Shown: piece by piece, positions 43,163-51,680 of the stretch
How the letters are laid out: every line of letters starts with the position of its first letter
Numbering within the stretch: position 1 is the stretch's first letter
NCBI RefSeq assembly: GCF_000582785.1
Contig: NZ_HG931174.1
Span: 1,115,005-1,179,004, forward strand
From: Candidatus Blastococcus massiliensis AP3
GTDB lineage: Bacteria > Actinomycetota > Actinomycetes > Mycobacteriales > Geodermatophilaceae
DNA length: 64,000 bases
Direction: 5' to 3'
Position numbers and translations under genes: made by a program
Notes under the pieces: generated by a model
Seen by the model: only the letters and a program-made list of their open reading frames with translations
Told to the model about the DNA's origin: nothing
The model's database searches: none

Positions 43163-43918
43163 ATGACCCTCGCAGCACCGGCGGGCACCTCCCGCAGTCT
43201 GGTGTTCGACCCCACGTGGCGCTCGTTCAGCAGCACCCAGGGAGGGCTGGTCGTCGGTCACCTGCTCGACGTGGCGGCCGAGCTGACCGGGGCCGCCCCG
43301 CGCGCCGTGACGGCGCACCTGCTGGCGGGCGTCGTCCCCGACGTGGAGGCCGTCGTCACCGCCGCCGCCGACCGGACCGGCCGCACGGGCAGCGTGCGCA
43401 GCGAGCTGCGTCAGGACGGCGCGGTGCGGGCGGTCGCCCAGGTGCTCACCTCGGCGGTTGCCTCGTCCCCGACGACCGAGCACTCCCCGCGGGACGTCCT
43501 GCCACGGCTGGAGGACGGCGAGCCCTTCGCGCTGCCGCGCGACTACGTCCCCGTCGCGGAGCACACCGAGATCCGGGCGCTCGGCACGTCGCGGCCGCTC
43601 GGTGGCGGGCACGAGCCACGGCTGCACGCGTGGGTGCGCATCGGCGGGGAGCTGCCCCCGCTGGTCCAGCTCGGGGTGCTGCTCGACGCCCTGCCGCCGT
43701 CGCTGTTCGCCGTCCGCACCTCGCCGGCATCCATGCCGACGGTGGAGCTGTCGGCGCACCTCACCGCCGCGGCCCCACCCACCGGCGCCTGGGTGCGGGT
43801 GGACCAGCGGACGGTGTGGCAGGACGCCGAGGTCGCGGTGGACGAGGTGGAGCTCCGGGCGCTGGACGGCTCGCCGGTCGCGCTCGGCCGCCAGACGCGG
43901 CGGCTGCTCGCGGGCTGA
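43163..43918 (+). CDS. Thioesterase-superfamily (TesB-like, double hotdog) protein
   Basis: 251 residues; 14 bp after the MFS gene. Two hotdog halves are suggested: one with WRSFSSTQGGLVVGHLLDVAAEL and the SEL-x-x-DGAVRAVAQVLT strand, and a second with HAWVRIGGELPPLVQLGVLLDALPPSLF and MPTVELSAHL. This is the acyl-CoA thioesterase-like family common in actinobacteria. Product release or detoxification linked to the exporter is possible but unproven. A hairpin follows the stop. Confidence 0.78.
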   Translation: MTLAAPAGTSRSLVFDPTWRSFSSTQGGLVVGHLLDVAAELTGAAPRAVTAHLLAGVVPDVEAVVTAAADRTGRTGSVRSELRQDGAVRAVAQVLTSAVASSPTTEHSPRDVLPRLEDGEPFALPRDYVPVAEHTEIRALGTSRPLGGGHEPRLHAWVRIGGELPPLVQLGVLLDALPPSLFAVRTSPASMPTVELSAHLTAAAPPTGAWVRVDQRTVWQDAEVAVDEVELRALDGSPVALGRQTRRLLAG

Positions 43919-43933
43919 CTTCCGGCGGGCGGG

Positions 43934-43958
43934 AACGCCGCACGGGTGGCGCGGCGTT
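43934..43958 (+). terminator. 8-bp stem-loop after thioesterase
   Basis: AACGCCGC (43934-43941) pairs with GCGGCGTT (43951-43958) around a nine-base loop, 16 bp past the stop codon. It likely ends the MFS-thioesterase transcript. Confidence 0.5.
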
Positions 43959-44041
43959 GTGCTGCCGACGGTCGCCCTTCAGTCGCGCACCTGCGCTGCC
44001 GATGGTTCCGGGGAACGCGACCGACGACACGAGGAGGAGCG

Positions 44042-44245
44042 ATGGACTACCTGCGCCGTCTGCAGATGGAGCGGCCCGTCCTCTTCTGGGTGCTGGTGCT
44101 GGTCGCCTTCATCGTCGGGTTCCAGCTGCTGCTGTTCGTCGCGGCCCTGTTCCTGGGCCCGTTCGGCCTGCCGCCCTGGGTGCCGCTGGTCGTGGTCATC
44201 GGCGTCCTCGTCGCGATCGCCCGCTCGCAGCAGAACTCCCGCTGA
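44042..44245 (+). CDS. Small two-TM membrane protein
   Basis: 67 residues; ATG four bases after GAGGAGGAGCG. Two hydrophobic helices (about residues 12-37, VLFWVLVLVAFIVGFQLLLF, and 45-60, WVPLVVVIGVLVAIA) separated by a GPFGLPP turn, with a polar QQNSR end. No family recognised. Stops one base before the convergent lipoprotein gene. Confidence 0.7.
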   Translation: MDYLRRLQMERPVLFWVLVLVAFIVGFQLLLFVAALFLGPFGLPPWVPLVVVIGVLVAIARSQQNSR

Positions 44246-44246
44246 G

Positions 44247-45590
44247 TCATCCGGCGCCGCGTGCCGCCCAGTCGCTGAAGACGAGGCTCACGGTGTGCTC
44301 GCTGGAGGGCCAGTTCGGCGTGACGAGCGTCTGCGGCCGGTCGGCGTCCCCACGCGGCAGGTTCGTGACCGTGATGGTGCCGTCCGCGTCGGCTGAAGCG
44401 GGCAGGAAGATGTCGATCCCGCTCTGGAACGGCTGCTCGCCGAAGTAGGGGAGCTTCTCCAGCGTGCTCTCGCCCGGCGTGGCGGCGTCGTCGTGGATGT
44501 GCAGCCCGATGGCGGCGTTGCCCACGAAGTCGGTCATCGCGTCGATCGGCTCCCCGTCGTCCACGCGGAACTCCAGGACGTCGGCGTCGCCCTCGGCGTG
44601 CCACTCGCGCATGCGCATCACGACCAGCGCCGTGTGGTCCTCGCCGACGTTGGTGTTCTGGCGGACCGTGCCGTCGGGCTCCGAGGACAGCAGCCGGACG
44701 AAGGCGCTGCTGCGGACGTAGGGCTGCAGGTAGAGGTGGTGCACGACCGGTGAGGCGTCGCTGCTGAGGGCGTACTCGTAGGAGGCGCCGTTCTCGAGCT
44801 CGATCGGGCCGAACTCGCCGTCGGGCCCGAGTTCCTCGGTGGCGTGCGGCTCGTCGCCGGTCCGGGCGCCGGTGTCGGGGTCGATCGCCCAGATGTCGAG
44901 CGTCGCGTCGCGGCCGGTGTTGGCCGGGAAGTTGACCGCCCGTCCCGAGATCTCCACGGGCGCCCGCTGCGGGACGATGTCGACCACCTCGGGCGCCTCG
45001 CCGACGAGGAACTCGTACTGCATCGCGAAGGACTCCGGCGAGGTGGCCACCTCGACGTGCGACTGGCCGGGGAACAGCTCCTGGGTGGGCGCGATGCAGG
45101 GCACCACGTCGACGCAGGGCCGGCCGTCGATGGCGATGTACTTGGCCACCTTGGCCGCCTGCGCGGGGTCGCCCAGGAAGAGGCCGGAGACGCCCGTGCC
45201 CCGGGAGTGGCCGATCAGGTACACCTGCTCGACGTCGAACTCGGCGAGGGTCTCGTCGACCACCTCGGTCAGCCCCGCGGCGTAGCCCGGGATGTCCAGC
45301 CCGGCGCCGTCGTGGTCGTAGGCGACGATCCGGTCCTCGGGATAGCCGTTGGCGACGAAGCGCATGGCGTTGGACTCGATCTGCTGGGCGGAGCCCGCGA
45401 AGCCGTGCACGAACACGATGGGCAGGGCCACGTCGTCGGGGAGGGCGGGCAGCGGATCGGTGCCCTCGACCTCCTGGGTGGCCTGCTCGGCGGCCGGGGC
45501 GGCGTCGTCCCCGTCCCCGTCCCCGGAGCAACCGGTCAGCACCAGGGCGGCCGCGACGGCGATGGCCCCCAGGGCCCGCGAGTTGATCAC
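44247..45590 (-). CDS. Lipoprotein alpha/beta hydrolase (lipase-like)
   Basis: 447 residues from GTG 45590. The N-terminus has a lipobox LVLTGC with Cys21, followed by an acidic linker, so it is lipid-anchored outside the membrane. The hydrolase domain has PIVFVHGFAGSA (oxyanion HG) and the nucleophile elbow LIGHSRGTG with Ser. The C-terminal 200 residues form a beta-rich region (NVGEDHTALVVM, FVGNAAIGLHIHDD, TVTNLPRGDADRP). Similar layouts occur in secreted lipases and esterases; the substrate is unknown. Divergent from the Old Yellow Enzyme gene. Confidence 0.82.
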   Translation of the reverse strand: MINSRALGAIAVAAALVLTGCSGDGDGDDAAPAAEQATQEVEGTDPLPALPDDVALPIVFVHGFAGSAQQIESNAMRFVANGYPEDRIVAYDHDGAGLDIPGYAAGLTEVVDETLAEFDVEQVYLIGHSRGTGVSGLFLGDPAQAAKVAKYIAIDGRPCVDVVPCIAPTQELFPGQSHVEVATSPESFAMQYEFLVGEAPEVVDIVPQRAPVEISGRAVNFPANTGRDATLDIWAIDPDTGARTGDEPHATEELGPDGEFGPIELENGASYEYALSSDASPVVHHLYLQPYVRSSAFVRLLSSEPDGTVRQNTNVGEDHTALVVMRMREWHAEGDADVLEFRVDDGEPIDAMTDFVGNAAIGLHIHDDAATPGESTLEKLPYFGEQPFQSGIDIFLPASADADGTITVTNLPRGDADRPQTLVTPNWPSSEHTVSLVFSDWAARGAG

Positions 45591-45667
45591 GCAGCCACCC
45601 TAGAGGGCGGACGTGACCTGGGTCGCATTCCGGAAGGTGTCGCCGCCCGGTCGCCTTCCTGGCTGTC

Positions 45668-46747
45668 GTGGACCTCTTCTCCCCCGTCGCCCTCGGCGAG
45701 CTGCAGCTGGCCAACCGCGTCGTCATGGCGCCCCTGACCCGCCTGCGCTGCGGCGGCGAGGGCGTGCCGGGCGACCTGGTCGTGGAGCACTACCGGCAGC
45801 GCGCGGGCCTGGGGATGATCATCACCGAGGGCGCGTGGCCCAGCCCCCAGTCGCGGGGATACGTCGGGCAGCCGGGGATCGTCACCGACGAGCAGGTGGC
45901 GGGGTGGCGCCGGGTCGCCGACGCCGTGCACGAGCGCGGCGGCCTCGTCGTGATGCAGCTGATGCACGCCGGCCGGGTCACGCACCCGGAGATCAACGGC
46001 GGACGGCGGGTCGAGGCGCCGTCGCCGATCGCCATCGAGGGTGTCGCCCGCACGCCGGGCGGCAAGCTGCCTTATCCCGTGCCGGCCGAGCTGACGACCG
46101 ACGACGTCCGCGGGATCGTGCAGGACGTCGTGCTCGCCGCGCGCCGGGCGATCGAGGCCGGGCTGGACGGCGTGGAGCTGCACGGTGCGAACGGCTACCT
46201 GCTGCACGAGTTCCTCTCGCCCGCGGCCAACGAGCGCACCGACGAGTACGGCGGAACGCCCGCGAACCGGGCGCGCCTCGTCGTCGAGGTGGTGACGGCG
46301 GTCGCCGAGGCGGTCGGGGCAGGCCGCGTCGGGCTGCGCATCTCGCCGGAGCACAACATCCAGGGCGCGTTCGAGACCGACGGCGCCGACCTGCTGCTCA
46401 CCTACGGCTCGCTGCTCGACCAGCTGCGCCCGCTGGGTCTGGCGTACCTCTCGGTGCTGCACCAGGAGCCGGGCGGGGAGCTGGTCCAGGAGCTGCGGCG
46501 CCGCTTCGGCGGCCCACTGATCGCCAACAGCGGCTTCGGCACCGTGACCACGCGCGAGGAGGCCGTGCAGCTGATCGACGCCGCGCACGCCGAGGCGGTC
46601 GCCGTGGGCCGGGCGGTCATCGCCAACCCCGACCTGGTGGAGCGCTGGGCCGGCGAGCACCCCGAGAACGAGCCGCAGCCGCACCTCTTCTACTCGAACG
46701 GCGCCGAGGGCTACACGGACTACCCCGTCCTCGAGCAGGCCGGCTGA
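45668..46747 (+). CDS. Old Yellow Enzyme NADH:flavin oxidoreductase
   Basis: 359 residues from GTG 45668. OYE features: LANRVVMAPLTRLR, YRQRAGLGMIITEGAW, the substrate-binding HAGRV-type QLMHAGRVTHPEIN, DGVELHGANGYLLHEFLSPAANERTDEYGG, RISPEHNIQG, LIANSGF and AVAVGRAVIANPDL. It binds FMN in a TIM barrel and reduces activated alkenes or nitro compounds. Physiological substrate unknown. Two hairpins follow the stop. Confidence 0.94.
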   Translation: MDLFSPVALGELQLANRVVMAPLTRLRCGGEGVPGDLVVEHYRQRAGLGMIITEGAWPSPQSRGYVGQPGIVTDEQVAGWRRVADAVHERGGLVVMQLMHAGRVTHPEINGGRRVEAPSPIAIEGVARTPGGKLPYPVPAELTTDDVRGIVQDVVLAARRAIEAGLDGVELHGANGYLLHEFLSPAANERTDEYGGTPANRARLVVEVVTAVAEAVGAGRVGLRISPEHNIQGAFETDGADLLLTYGSLLDQLRPLGLAYLSVLHQEPGGELVQELRRRFGGPLIANSGFGTVTTREEAVQLIDAAHAEAVAVGRAVIANPDLVERWAGEHPENEPQPHLFYSNGAEGYTDYPVLEQAG

Positions 46748-46752
46748 GTCGT

Positions 46753-46791
46753 CCGCTGCCCGCGCCCCGTGATCCCGGGCGCGGGCAGCGG
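46753..46791 (+). terminator. 14-bp stem-loop after the Old Yellow Enzyme gene
   Basis: CCGCTGCCCGCGCC (46753-46766) pairs with GGCGCGGGCAGCGG (46778-46791), starting six bases past the stop. Strong intrinsic-terminator-like stem without a U tract. Confidence 0.65.
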
Positions 46792-46815
46792 ATCTCGCCC
46801 CATGATCACCACCGG

Positions 46816-46852
46816 CTGAGCGGGCCCTCGACGCGATCGAGAGCCCCCTCAG
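46816..46852 (-). terminator. Second hairpin before the convergent membrane gene stop
   Basis: CTGAG...CTCAG with inner GGGC/GCCC and CTCGA/TCGAG pairs. It is 20 bp beyond the stop of the minus-strand membrane protein, which it may terminate. The flanking ATGATCACCAC at 46802-46812 resembles the start of the dispersed hairpin family at 27.4 and 51.6 kb. Confidence 0.5.
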
Positions 46853-46872
46853 CGGGTTCTCGTCACCCGGGG

Positions 46873-47820
46873 TCAGGCCTGCCCGACGGGCTCGGGGTCG
46901 CGAGCGGCCTCCGGCGGCGGCGAGCGACGCTCCGGTGCGGGCACGGGGCTGACGCCGTCGGCCCACCGCTCGCCGGTCTGCAGCCCCCAGAACAGGGCGA
47001 ACAGCCCGATGAGGCTGAACTCGGCGGTGAGCACCCAGTACGCCCACTCGTTCGCCCACAGGACGACGTGCAGCACGGCGTCGGCCAGCATCACCAGCGC
47101 CACCAGGGTGTACCGGTTCACCCGGAACGGCGGCTGACCGCGGACGAGGTTCCGCTGGACCGCGTTCAGGCAGACGTTGAGGAAGATGAATCCGAACATC
47201 GAGAACGCGGCGAGGTCGTGGGCGTTGGCGTCGAACCAGGCCCGCTGGCCGGCGAACGCGTAGGTGCCCAGCGCCAGGGCCCCGAGGGCGAGCCCGAACC
47301 CGATCAGGTCCATCGGCGACGGCTTCTGCGGAGGGTCCTCCCGGGTGCCGGTGAACCCCAGCGCCGCCGCCGCGGCGAGGGCGATCCAGGACACGACCAG
47401 GAGCGCGGTGACGTTGTTCGTGATGTTGACCGTCCGGTTCGCCGTGTCGGTCAGCACCGAGCCGCAGCCCCCCGTGCTGGGCGTGGGCACCAGCGCGACC
47501 ACCGGGGCGCAGATGCCGGCGAGGTTGAGCAGCACGTCCTCGCCATCGCTCGCCCCGCGCAGGCAGATCAGGCAGACGCCGATGGTCACCAGCGCTCCGA
47601 CGAAGAAGCCCTGCACCGGCGTGTAGTAGTAGGCACTGATCGACGTCTGCCAGCAGCGCTCGACCTCGAAGCGCTCGTAGAGCACGGCGCACGCCAACCC
47701 GATGGCCAGCCCGATGAGCGCGAGCCGTAGGTAGCGCCAGGTGGTGACGGCCGCGCGACCGCGGTCGCGGGGCTTGTCGAGTCCGCGGCCGACGCCGGCC
47801 CCCACGAAGTCCATGGCCAT
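46873..47820 (-). CDS. Multi-pass membrane protein of unknown function
   Basis: 315 residues from ATG 47820 (GTG 47826 and ATG 47814 also possible). Seven or eight hydrophobic segments, e.g. LALIGLAIGLACAVLY, GFFVGALVTIGVCLICL and FSMFGFIFLNVCLNAV. The motif CWQTSISAYYYTPVQ follows the first helix, and two more Cys lie in a loop with GGCGSVLTDTANRTVN. The C-terminus is a cytosolic Pro/Glu-rich tail. No known family is recognised with confidence; it vaguely resembles DUF998-type proteins. Confidence 0.72.
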   Translation of the reverse strand: MAMDFVGAGVGRGLDKPRDRGRAAVTTWRYLRLALIGLAIGLACAVLYERFEVERCWQTSISAYYYTPVQGFFVGALVTIGVCLICLRGASDGEDVLLNLAGICAPVVALVPTPSTGGCGSVLTDTANRTVNITNNVTALLVVSWIALAAAAALGFTGTREDPPQKPSPMDLIGFGLALGALALGTYAFAGQRAWFDANAHDLAAFSMFGFIFLNVCLNAVQRNLVRGQPPFRVNRYTLVALVMLADAVLHVVLWANEWAYWVLTAEFSLIGLFALFWGLQTGERWADGVSPVPAPERRSPPPEAARDPEPVGQA

Positions 47821-47900
47821 GGCCACCGCCCCCGTTCCCCCACGGCTGGTGGCGATGGTCGACCCGGGGAGCGCAGGTGGGCAAGGGGTCGCTGCGCGGC

Positions 47901-48635
47901 TCAGTTCCCGATCAGCCCGGCCTCGTGGGCGAGGATCGCCGCCCGCGTGCGGTTGGCCAGCTCCAGCTTGGTGAGCAGCCGGGAGACGTAGGTCTTCACG
48001 GTCGCCTCGCTCACGAACAGTCGCTTCCCGAGCTCGGCGTTGGACCCGCCGGTCCCCAACAGCGCCAGCACCTCGCGCTCGCGATCGGACAAGGCCTCCA
48101 CCTTGCGCAACGCCGCGGCGCGGCGCGGCGCCGCCCGGCGGTCGACGTAGGAGTCGATGAGCTGCGCGGTCACCCGGGGCGAGAGCGTGGCGGTGCCGTC
48201 CGCGACCGCCCGGACCGCGGCGGCGATCTGCCGGGGCGGGGTGTCCTTGAGCAGGAAACCGGCGGCGCCCGCGGCGAGCGCCCCGTACACGTACTCGTCG
48301 ACGTGGAACGTGGTGAGGACGGCGACCTGCGGCGGGCGCGGTGCGGCCAGGATCCGCTCGGTCGCGGTCAGCCCGTCCATCCCCGGCATGCGGATGTCGA
48401 TGAGGACGACGTCGGGGGCCAGCTCCCCGGCCGCACGCACGCCGTCGGCGCCGTTGCCCGCCTCGCCGACCACCTCGAAACCGCCCGCCGACTCCAGCAC
48501 GGTCCGCAGCCCGAACCGCACGAGCTCCTCGTCGTCCACCAGCAGCACCCGGATCTGTGCGCCGTGTTCGCTGCCGCGGGCCGCTCCGCTCCTCGCTCGT
48601 TCCTCGCTGCGATGCTCACGGCCCTGTCCGCTCAT
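47901..48635 (-). CDS. NarL/LuxR-type response regulator
   Basis: 244 residues; the ATG overlaps the kinase stop (ATGA). A receiver domain (about residues 28-140) has VLLVDDEELVRFGLR and the phospho-acceptor in VVLIDIRMPGMDG, plus LTTF and LLKDTPP with the conserved Lys. The C-terminal LuxR HTH reads LSDREREVLALLGTGGSNAELGKRLFVSEATVKTYVSRLLTKL. Cognate to the adjacent kinase. The ABC exporter 1.3 kb upstream is its probable target. Confidence 0.95.
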   Translation of the reverse strand: MSGQGREHRSEERARSGAARGSEHGAQIRVLLVDDEELVRFGLRTVLESAGGFEVVGEAGNGADGVRAAGELAPDVVLIDIRMPGMDGLTATERILAAPRPPQVAVLTTFHVDEYVYGALAAGAAGFLLKDTPPRQIAAAVRAVADGTATLSPRVTAQLIDSYVDRRAAPRRAAALRKVEALSDREREVLALLGTGGSNAELGKRLFVSEATVKTYVSRLLTKLELANRTRAAILAHEAGLIGN

Positions 48636-49765
48636 TCGGGCAGCACCGCCTCGACGCAGAACCCGCCGTCCAGCCGGTGCTGGGCGGTGAAGCGGCCGTC
48701 GAGGGTGCGCACCCGCTCGGCCAACCCCACGAGCCCGTAGCCCTCACCGGACGTTCCCGCGGGAACGCCCTCGACCGGCCCGCTGACCACGCGGACGGCC
48801 AGCCGGTCCGCCGTCCGCTCGACGGTGACCGTCACCGGGGCGCCGGGGGCGTGCTTGCCGGCATTGGTCAGCGCTTCCTGGGCGATCCGGTAGGCGGCCC
48901 GCCCGACGGCGGCGTCGACGCCGGCGTGCTCGGGCAGCTCCAGCCGTACGTGCATCCCGGCCTCGCGGGCGTGCTCCACCAGCCGGGGCAGGTCCTCGAG
49001 ACCGGGCTGCGGGCCCAGTGGTGCGTCCTCGTCGACGTCGCCGGCGCGCAGCACCCCGACCATCTCGCGCAGCTCGTCCAGCGCCCGCCGCCCGGCGGTC
49101 TGCACGTGCCCGGCCAGCTGCTCCACCCGGCCGGGGTCCCGCGCCGCCATCTCGATCGCGCCGGCCTGCAGCACCATGAGGCTCACCCGGTGCCCGACGG
49201 CGTCGTGCATCTCGCGGGCGATGCGGGTCCGCTCGGTGCGGACGGCGTCGCGCGCCAGCAGCTCCCGCTCGGCCTCCGCCGTCTCCGCGCGCTCCTGCAG
49301 GGCGGCGAGCAGCTCGGCGCGGGTGCGCTGCCAGACGCCGAGCGCGCCGGGGAGCAGGACCAGCAGGGCGGCGGTGCCGACGGCGCCGACGACACCGTTC
49401 GAGCTGTCCACGTCCCAGGGCCGGGCGCCGGCCACGCCGGCCAGCGCGCCTGAGACCGCGAGGGTGCGCCACGACGGGACGTATCGCGCGACGGCGTAGG
49501 CCGCGACCAGCAGCCCGGTGGCGATGCCGACCGCGGCGAGCGCGGCGCTGAGGGCGAACGGCACCAGCGGGGCGCGCCGGCGGAGAACCAGCAGGAGCAG
49601 TCCGAGGACGACGCAGACGAAGACGAGCCCGAGCGAGCCCATTGGCCCGGGGTCGAGCGCGGCGACCTCGAAGGCGGCCACGGCCGCGCTGCTGACCGCC
49701 AGATGCACCTCGAGCCAGATCGAGCGCCCGGACAGCCCCGGCCACAGGCGCTCGCGGATGGTCAC
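48632..49765 (-). CDS. DesK/NarX-type sensor histidine kinase
   Basis: 377 residues from GTG 49765. About five N-terminal membrane helices (residues 15-145) are followed by a coiled segment, then the HisKA_3 dimerisation block ERTRIAREMHDAVGHRVSLM with the phosphorylated His. The ATPase domain has AAYRIAQEALTNAGKHA and GYGLVGLAERV. The sensor lies in the membrane with little outside it, as in kinases sensing membrane stress or antibiotics. Divergent from the ABC exporter. Confidence 0.94.
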   Translation of the reverse strand: MTIRERLWPGLSGRSIWLEVHLAVSSAAVAAFEVAALDPGPMGSLGLVFVCVVLGLLLLVLRRRAPLVPFALSAALAAVGIATGLLVAAYAVARYVPSWRTLAVSGALAGVAGARPWDVDSSNGVVGAVGTAALLVLLPGALGVWQRTRAELLAALQERAETAEAERELLARDAVRTERTRIAREMHDAVGHRVSLMVLQAGAIEMAARDPGRVEQLAGHVQTAGRRALDELREMVGVLRAGDVDEDAPLGPQPGLEDLPRLVEHAREAGMHVRLELPEHAGVDAAVGRAAYRIAQEALTNAGKHAPGAPVTVTVERTADRLAVRVVSGPVEGVPAGTSGEGYGLVGLAERVRTLDGRFTAQHRLDGGFCVEAVLPE

Positions 49766-49948
49766 GCACCGGAGCGTATTTCGGCCCGGGCCCGCTGTGG
49801 GGCGCCCGGAAGGCGGGCTCTCGCGTCAACTTTCGGATGACGGCGCCCCGCCGTCCGGAGAGGCGAGACGGCTGCTCGCGGCCGACGCGGAGAGCGCCGC
49901 CTCCTCGGCAGATTCGTCGTCGTCACTCGACGAGCTGCGGAGGCTCCC

Positions 49949-50836
49949 ATGATCACGGTCAGCGGACTGACCAAGAGGTACGGCGACCGGACGGTCGTCG
50001 ACGACGTCTCGTTCACCCTCGAGCCGGGCACCGTCACGGGTTTCCTGGGCCCGAACGGCGCTGGCAAGACGACGACGATGCGGATGATGACCGGCCTCGT
50101 GCCGCCGTCGGCCGGATCGGCGACCGTGGACGGGCGGCCCTACCGGGACCTGCCCAACCCGGGCGCCGTCGTCGGCACGCTGCTCGACGCCGGCGCCGTG
50201 CACCCCGGACGCGCCGGACTCACCCACCTGCGACTGCTGGCCGCCGCCATCGGCGTGCCGGCGTCGCGGGTCGACGATGTACTGGCGCAGGTGGGCCTGG
50301 CCGACGCCGGCCGCCGCCGGGTGGGCGGCTACTCCCTCGGCATGCGGCAGCGACTCGGCATCGCCGGCGCGCTGCTGGCCGATCCGCCGGTGCTGATGTT
50401 CGACGAGCCGGTCAACGGCCTGGACCCCGAGGGCATGCGCTGGATGCGCGACCTCCTCCGCGGGCATGCGGCGCGCGGCGGCACGGTGCTGCTCTCCTCC
50501 CACCTGCTGGGCGAGGTCGAGCACACCGTCGACCGCCTGCTGGTGATCGGCGGCGGGCGGATCGTGGCGGACGGCTCGGTGGCCTCGCTGCTGGGTGCCG
50601 ACGGCGTGGCCGTGAAGGCCGCCGACCCGGCGGCCTTCACCGCGGCCCTCCGCGCGGCCGGGTTCCACGTGGAACCGGGGGACGACGGCGCGCTCGTCGT
50701 CCCGGGCGCCGAGGCCGTGGCCGTCGGCGCCGTGGCCGCCGAGGGCGGTCACCTCCTGCTCGACCTGCGCCCGGTGCGGCGCGGTCTCGAGGACCTGTTC
50801 TTCCAGCTCACCGCTTCCGAAGGAAACCTCTCGTGA
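49949..50836 (+). CDS. ABC transporter ATP-binding protein
   Basis: 295 residues; ATG behind GCGGAGG. Walker A GPNGAGKTT with Lys40, Q-loop region GLVPPSAG, the signature SLGMRQRL, Walker B VLMFDEPVNGLD and the H-loop SSHLLGEVE. It is an exporter-type ATPase of the drug/bacitracin-resistance (CcmA/DrrA) group with a C-terminal extension. It overlaps the permease by GTGA. It lies divergent from the DesK-like system, the usual arrangement for inducible self-protection or lipid-stress exporters. Confidence 0.94.
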   Translation: MITVSGLTKRYGDRTVVDDVSFTLEPGTVTGFLGPNGAGKTTTMRMMTGLVPPSAGSATVDGRPYRDLPNPGAVVGTLLDAGAVHPGRAGLTHLRLLAAAIGVPASRVDDVLAQVGLADAGRRRVGGYSLGMRQRLGIAGALLADPPVLMFDEPVNGLDPEGMRWMRDLLRGHAARGGTVLLSSHLLGEVEHTVDRLLVIGGGRIVADGSVASLLGADGVAVKAADPAAFTAALRAAGFHVEPGDDGALVVPGAEAVAVGAVAAEGGHLLLDLRPVRRGLEDLFFQLTASEGNLS

Positions 50837-51591
50837 CCACCACCCTGATCCCCCTGGTCCCCGACAGCTCCGTCGAGGTGCGCCGGACCGGTCCGTCACG
50901 GACCACGCTGATCGGCCTGGAGATGCGCAAGTCGCTGTCGCACCGCTCGGGCAAGGCGTTCGCGCTGTCGGCTGCCCTGCTCGGCCCGATCGGCGTCGCG
51001 CTGGCTGCCACGGACGCCACGTTCGGCTGGGTCGCGGGCCCGATCGGCATGGTCGGCTCGATGACCGGGCTGGTGCTGGTGGCGCTCGGCGTGGTGTCGA
51101 CGGCGGGGGAGTGGACCCACCGGACGGTCCAGACGACGTTCCTGCTGGTCCCTGACCGGGGGAGGGTGCTGGTGGCGAAGTCGGTGGCCGTCGCGGTCCT
51201 GGGCGCCGCCCTCGCGGCGGTCGCCGCGGTGCTGTCGCTGGCGATCGTCGCCGCCGTGGGGGCGGACGGGCTGAGCTGGGACGGCGCCGGCCAGGCGATG
51301 GCGACCGCTGTCGGCACCGGGGCGGCGTTCTCGGTGATCGGCGCGGGGGTGGGCGCGGCCATGGCGAACACGCCGGCCGCGCTGACGACGCTCTACCTGC
51401 TGATCATGGGCGTGCTGCCGATGGTCCGGATGTGGAACCCGGAGCTCGGCGAGTGGCTCGACCCGGCCCACGCGACGATGCTGCTGGCGCAGGGGGAGGC
51501 CGAGACCCGCTCGCTCGTGGCCATCGGTGGCTGGATGGCCGTCGCCTCCGCCGCAGGCTGGATCCTCACCTCCCGCCGCGCGGTGCAGTGA
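50833..51591 (+). CDS. ABC transporter permease
   Basis: 252 residues from GTG 50833, overlapping the ATPase stop. Six hydrophobic segments are seen, e.g. VGSMTGLVLVALGVVSTA, SVAVAVLGAALAAVAAVLSLAIVAAV and AAFSVIGAGVGAAMANTPAALTTLYLLIMG. The GEWTHRTVQTTFLLVPDRGRVLVAK loop is typical of ABC-2 type export permeases, which pair with a separate ATPase. Export substrate unknown. Confidence 0.88.
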   Translation: MTTTLIPLVPDSSVEVRRTGPSRTTLIGLEMRKSLSHRSGKAFALSAALLGPIGVALAATDATFGWVAGPIGMVGSMTGLVLVALGVVSTAGEWTHRTVQTTFLLVPDRGRVLVAKSVAVAVLGAALAAVAAVLSLAIVAAVGADGLSWDGAGQAMATAVGTGAAFSVIGAGVGAAMANTPAALTTLYLLIMGVLPMVRMWNPELGEWLDPAHATMLLAQGEAETRSLVAIGGWMAVASAAGWILTSRRAVQ

Positions 51592-51602
51592 TCCGGCGGG
51601 AC

Positions 51603-51668
51603 GAGATCACCACGCGCTCAGGGTCGCCCCGAGATCGATCGCGGCCACCCTGAGCGCGTCATGATCTC
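51603..51668. repeat. Large hairpin, second member of the dispersed GATCACCACGCG family
   Basis: The 26-nt left arm at 51603-51628 pairs with 51643-51668 with three mismatches; the shared core is ACGCGCTCAGGGT. The element fills the gap between the convergent ABC permease and membrane-protein genes. The left arm is nearly identical to that at 27391-27416. Bidirectional terminator inferred. Confidence 0.65.
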
Positions 51669-51680
51669 CGTTCCTGTGGA

